Positions 7,596 to 8,671 of a DNA stretch of 8,671 nucleotides are shown here, in pieces (positions within the stretch are counted from its first letter, which is position 1; the number at the start of each line of letters is the position of its first letter). The stretch spans positions 1 to 8,671 of the forward strand of contig WOYN01000096.1 in the NCBI GenBank assembly GCA_011620825.1. Direction: 5' to 3'. Origin of the DNA: Candidatus Methanomethylophilaceae archaeon. Its GTDB lineage: Archaea; Thermoplasmatota; Thermoplasmata; Methanomassiliicoccales; Methanomethylophilaceae. The translations under genes and the position numbers were made by a program. A model generated the notes under the pieces. The model was not told the origin of the DNA, did not search any database, and worked only from the letters and a program-made list of their open reading frames with translations.

Positions 7596-8671
7596 TTCAC
7601 CGGTTCTCCTCCCGCCGGGAAAGGCTCGATACCTCCTTCCTCAACAACCGCCTGAAAGGCGCCATCGCCTACGACCGCATCGCCGGCTACTTCAGTTCAT
7701 CCATCCTTGAAGTGGCCGGTGAGAACCTCGACCAGATCGGGGGGACCGTGCGGATGGTATGCAACTCTCAGCTGGAGGCGATGGACGTCAAGACCGCACA
7801 GGCGGCCGTCGGGGCCATGAGAAAGGAATGGTGCGCCACAGAACCCGAGAAGATGGGCGAAGGTTCCAGGTCACGCTTCCAAAAACTCTACGATTACCTG
7901 ACGTCCGGAAAACTGGAGGTCCGGGTCCTCCCTGATACAGCCTTCGGTCTGATCCACGGAAAAGCTGGCGTCATCACCCGGGCCGACGGTACGAAGACAG
8001 CGTTCATGGGAAGCGCCAACGAATCAAAAAGTGCGTGGCGTCTCAACTATGAACTTGTATGGGAAGACGACTCTCCTGAGGCCGTTGTATGGGTACAGGA
8101 GGAGTTCGATGCCCTCTGGAACCATCCTGACTACAAACCCCTCTCCGCATTCATCGTCGAAGACATCGGGCGTATCGCCCGCCGTGAAGTCATCTCATCG
8201 ATTGACGAGTGGGAGAAGAACCCGGATCCCGCCTCAGCCATCATCGAGTCACCGGTTTACCGGAAGGAACTCGGACTCTGGGAGCACCAGAAATACTTCG
8301 TCAAACTCGCCTTCGACGCACACCAGACCCCCCAGGGTGCACGCTTTGTTCTGGCCGATATGGTTGGCCTCGGCAAGACCCTCCAGTTGGCAATGTCGGC
8401 CATGCTGATGGCCCTCACCGGCGACAGACCCGTCCTGATCCTCGCTCCCAAAACCCTCCTCTGGCAGTGGCAGGACGAGATGCGAGACCTCCTCGACCTC
8501 CCCTCCGCCGTCTGGAACGGCAAACAGTGGGTCGACGAAGAGGGGATTGAGTATCCCATGGTGGGTGACGAGGGTATCCTTAGATGCCCTCGGCGGATAG
8601 GCATCGTCTCTTACGGATTGATCACCTATGGCTACAGCAATCCGGAGCGGACAAAGGTGCCGGAGCTGCTC
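7592..8671 (+). CDS. PLD-like / SNF2-type helicase fusion, 3' end cut by window
   Basis: The frame from ATG 7592 stays open for 360 codons to the right edge, so this is the N-terminal part of a larger protein. Residues about 1-180 form a phospholipase-D-like domain, with HGK at 122-124 and GSAN at 140-143. The Asp usually found a few residues after the Lys is absent at canonical spacing, as I recall is common in this group. From about residue 230 a superfamily 2 SNF2-type helicase begins: LWEHQKYFVKLA is Q-motif-like, LADMVGLGKT is motif I (K262), and PVLILAPKTLLWQW is motif Ia. The DExx box and C-terminal RecA lobe lie beyond the window. Similar fusions are known next to DUF1156/DUF499 genes and, as separate PLD and helicase genes, in DISARM. 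Likely role: ATP-driven recognition and possibly nicking of unmodified foreign DNA. The start overlaps the previous stop (ATGA). Confidence 0.88.
   Translation, partial: MIHRFSSRRERLDTSFLNNRLKGAIAYDRIAGYFSSSILEVAGENLDQIGGTVRMVCNSQLEAMDVKTAQAAVGAMRKEWCATEPEKMGEGSRSRFQKLYDYLTSGKLEVRVLPDTAFGLIHGKAGVITRADGTKTAFMGSANESKSAWRLNYELVWEDDSPEAVVWVQEEFDALWNHPDYKPLSAFIVEDIGRIARREVISSIDEWEKNPDPASAIIESPVYRKELGLWEHQKYFVKLAFDAHQTPQGARFVLADMVGLGKTLQLAMSAMLMALTGDRPVLILAPKTLLWQWQDEMRDLLDLPSAVWNGKQWVDEEGIEYPMVGDEGILRCPRRIGIVSYGLITYGYSNPERTKVPELL

Noticed and set aside
8031..8604. Open frames at 8031-8408 and 8209-8550 (plus) and 8257-8604 (minus)
   Set aside because: All overlap the PLD-helicase frame, which is open from ATG 7592 to the edge and holds clear helicase motifs. 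The others are Pro/Arg/Ser-rich shadows.
1..8671. CRISPR array, insertion sequence, attachment site or tRNA
   Set aside because: I saw no spaced direct repeats, transposase-like frames with terminal inverted repeats, or cloverleaf-like sequence on either strand.
251..8671. Assignment as a standard BREX or DISARM system
   Set aside because: No PglZ phosphatase or BrxL-like gene is present, and no drmA or drmB (DUF1998) partner is seen. The PLD and SNF2 parts are fused, and DUF499, DUF3780 and DUF1156 define a different set. Genes beyond the edges could change this.

Overview
The window reads as one accessory locus of five same-strand protein genes, packed so tightly that four of them overlap a neighbour. 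It looks like an anti-phage / DNA-modification cassette: a large DUF499-type ATPase (251-3313), a small basic DUF3780-type protein (3310-3951), a DUF1156-type adenine DNA methyltransferase with a Zn-ribbon (4046-6934), an unrecognised possibly HEPN-like protein (6927-7595), and the N-terminal part of a phospholipase-D-like/SNF2-helicase fusion that runs off the right edge (7592-8671+). Family names come from motifs read by eye and from recall of these families, not from a search.

The host is probably a methanogenic archaeon of the Methanomicrobia type. Clues are a GC-rich background with Arg codons dominated by CGG/AGG, A/T-rich TATA-like boxes at archaeal spacing before the two leading genes (about 207-214 and 3995-4002), an oligo-T stretch instead of a stem-loop terminator, and purine-rich Shine-Dalgarno sequences. 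This assignment is inference; DUF499/DUF1156/PLD-helicase sets occur in both bacteria and archaea.

Layout: 1-250 is an intergenic leader with a TATA-like box and a ribosome binding site, and possibly the last codons of an upstream gene. The ATPase and DUF3780 genes form a first translationally coupled pair (GTGA overlap). A 94-base gap follows, with a T-rich stretch and then a second TATA-like box. The methyltransferase opens a second run in which it overlaps the HEPN-like gene by 8 bases, and that gene overlaps the PLD-helicase by 4 bases (ATGA).

Working model (inference): the methyltransferase marks host DNA, while the PLD-helicase, the DUF499 ATPase and DUF3780 sense, translocate on or attack unmarked incoming DNA. 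The small HEPN-like gene may be an extra effector or regulator. The methyltransferase carries a sharply AT-rich internal block just before its catalytic DPPY motif, which may mark swapped specificity. No CRISPR array, insertion sequence, tRNA or rRNA was seen.
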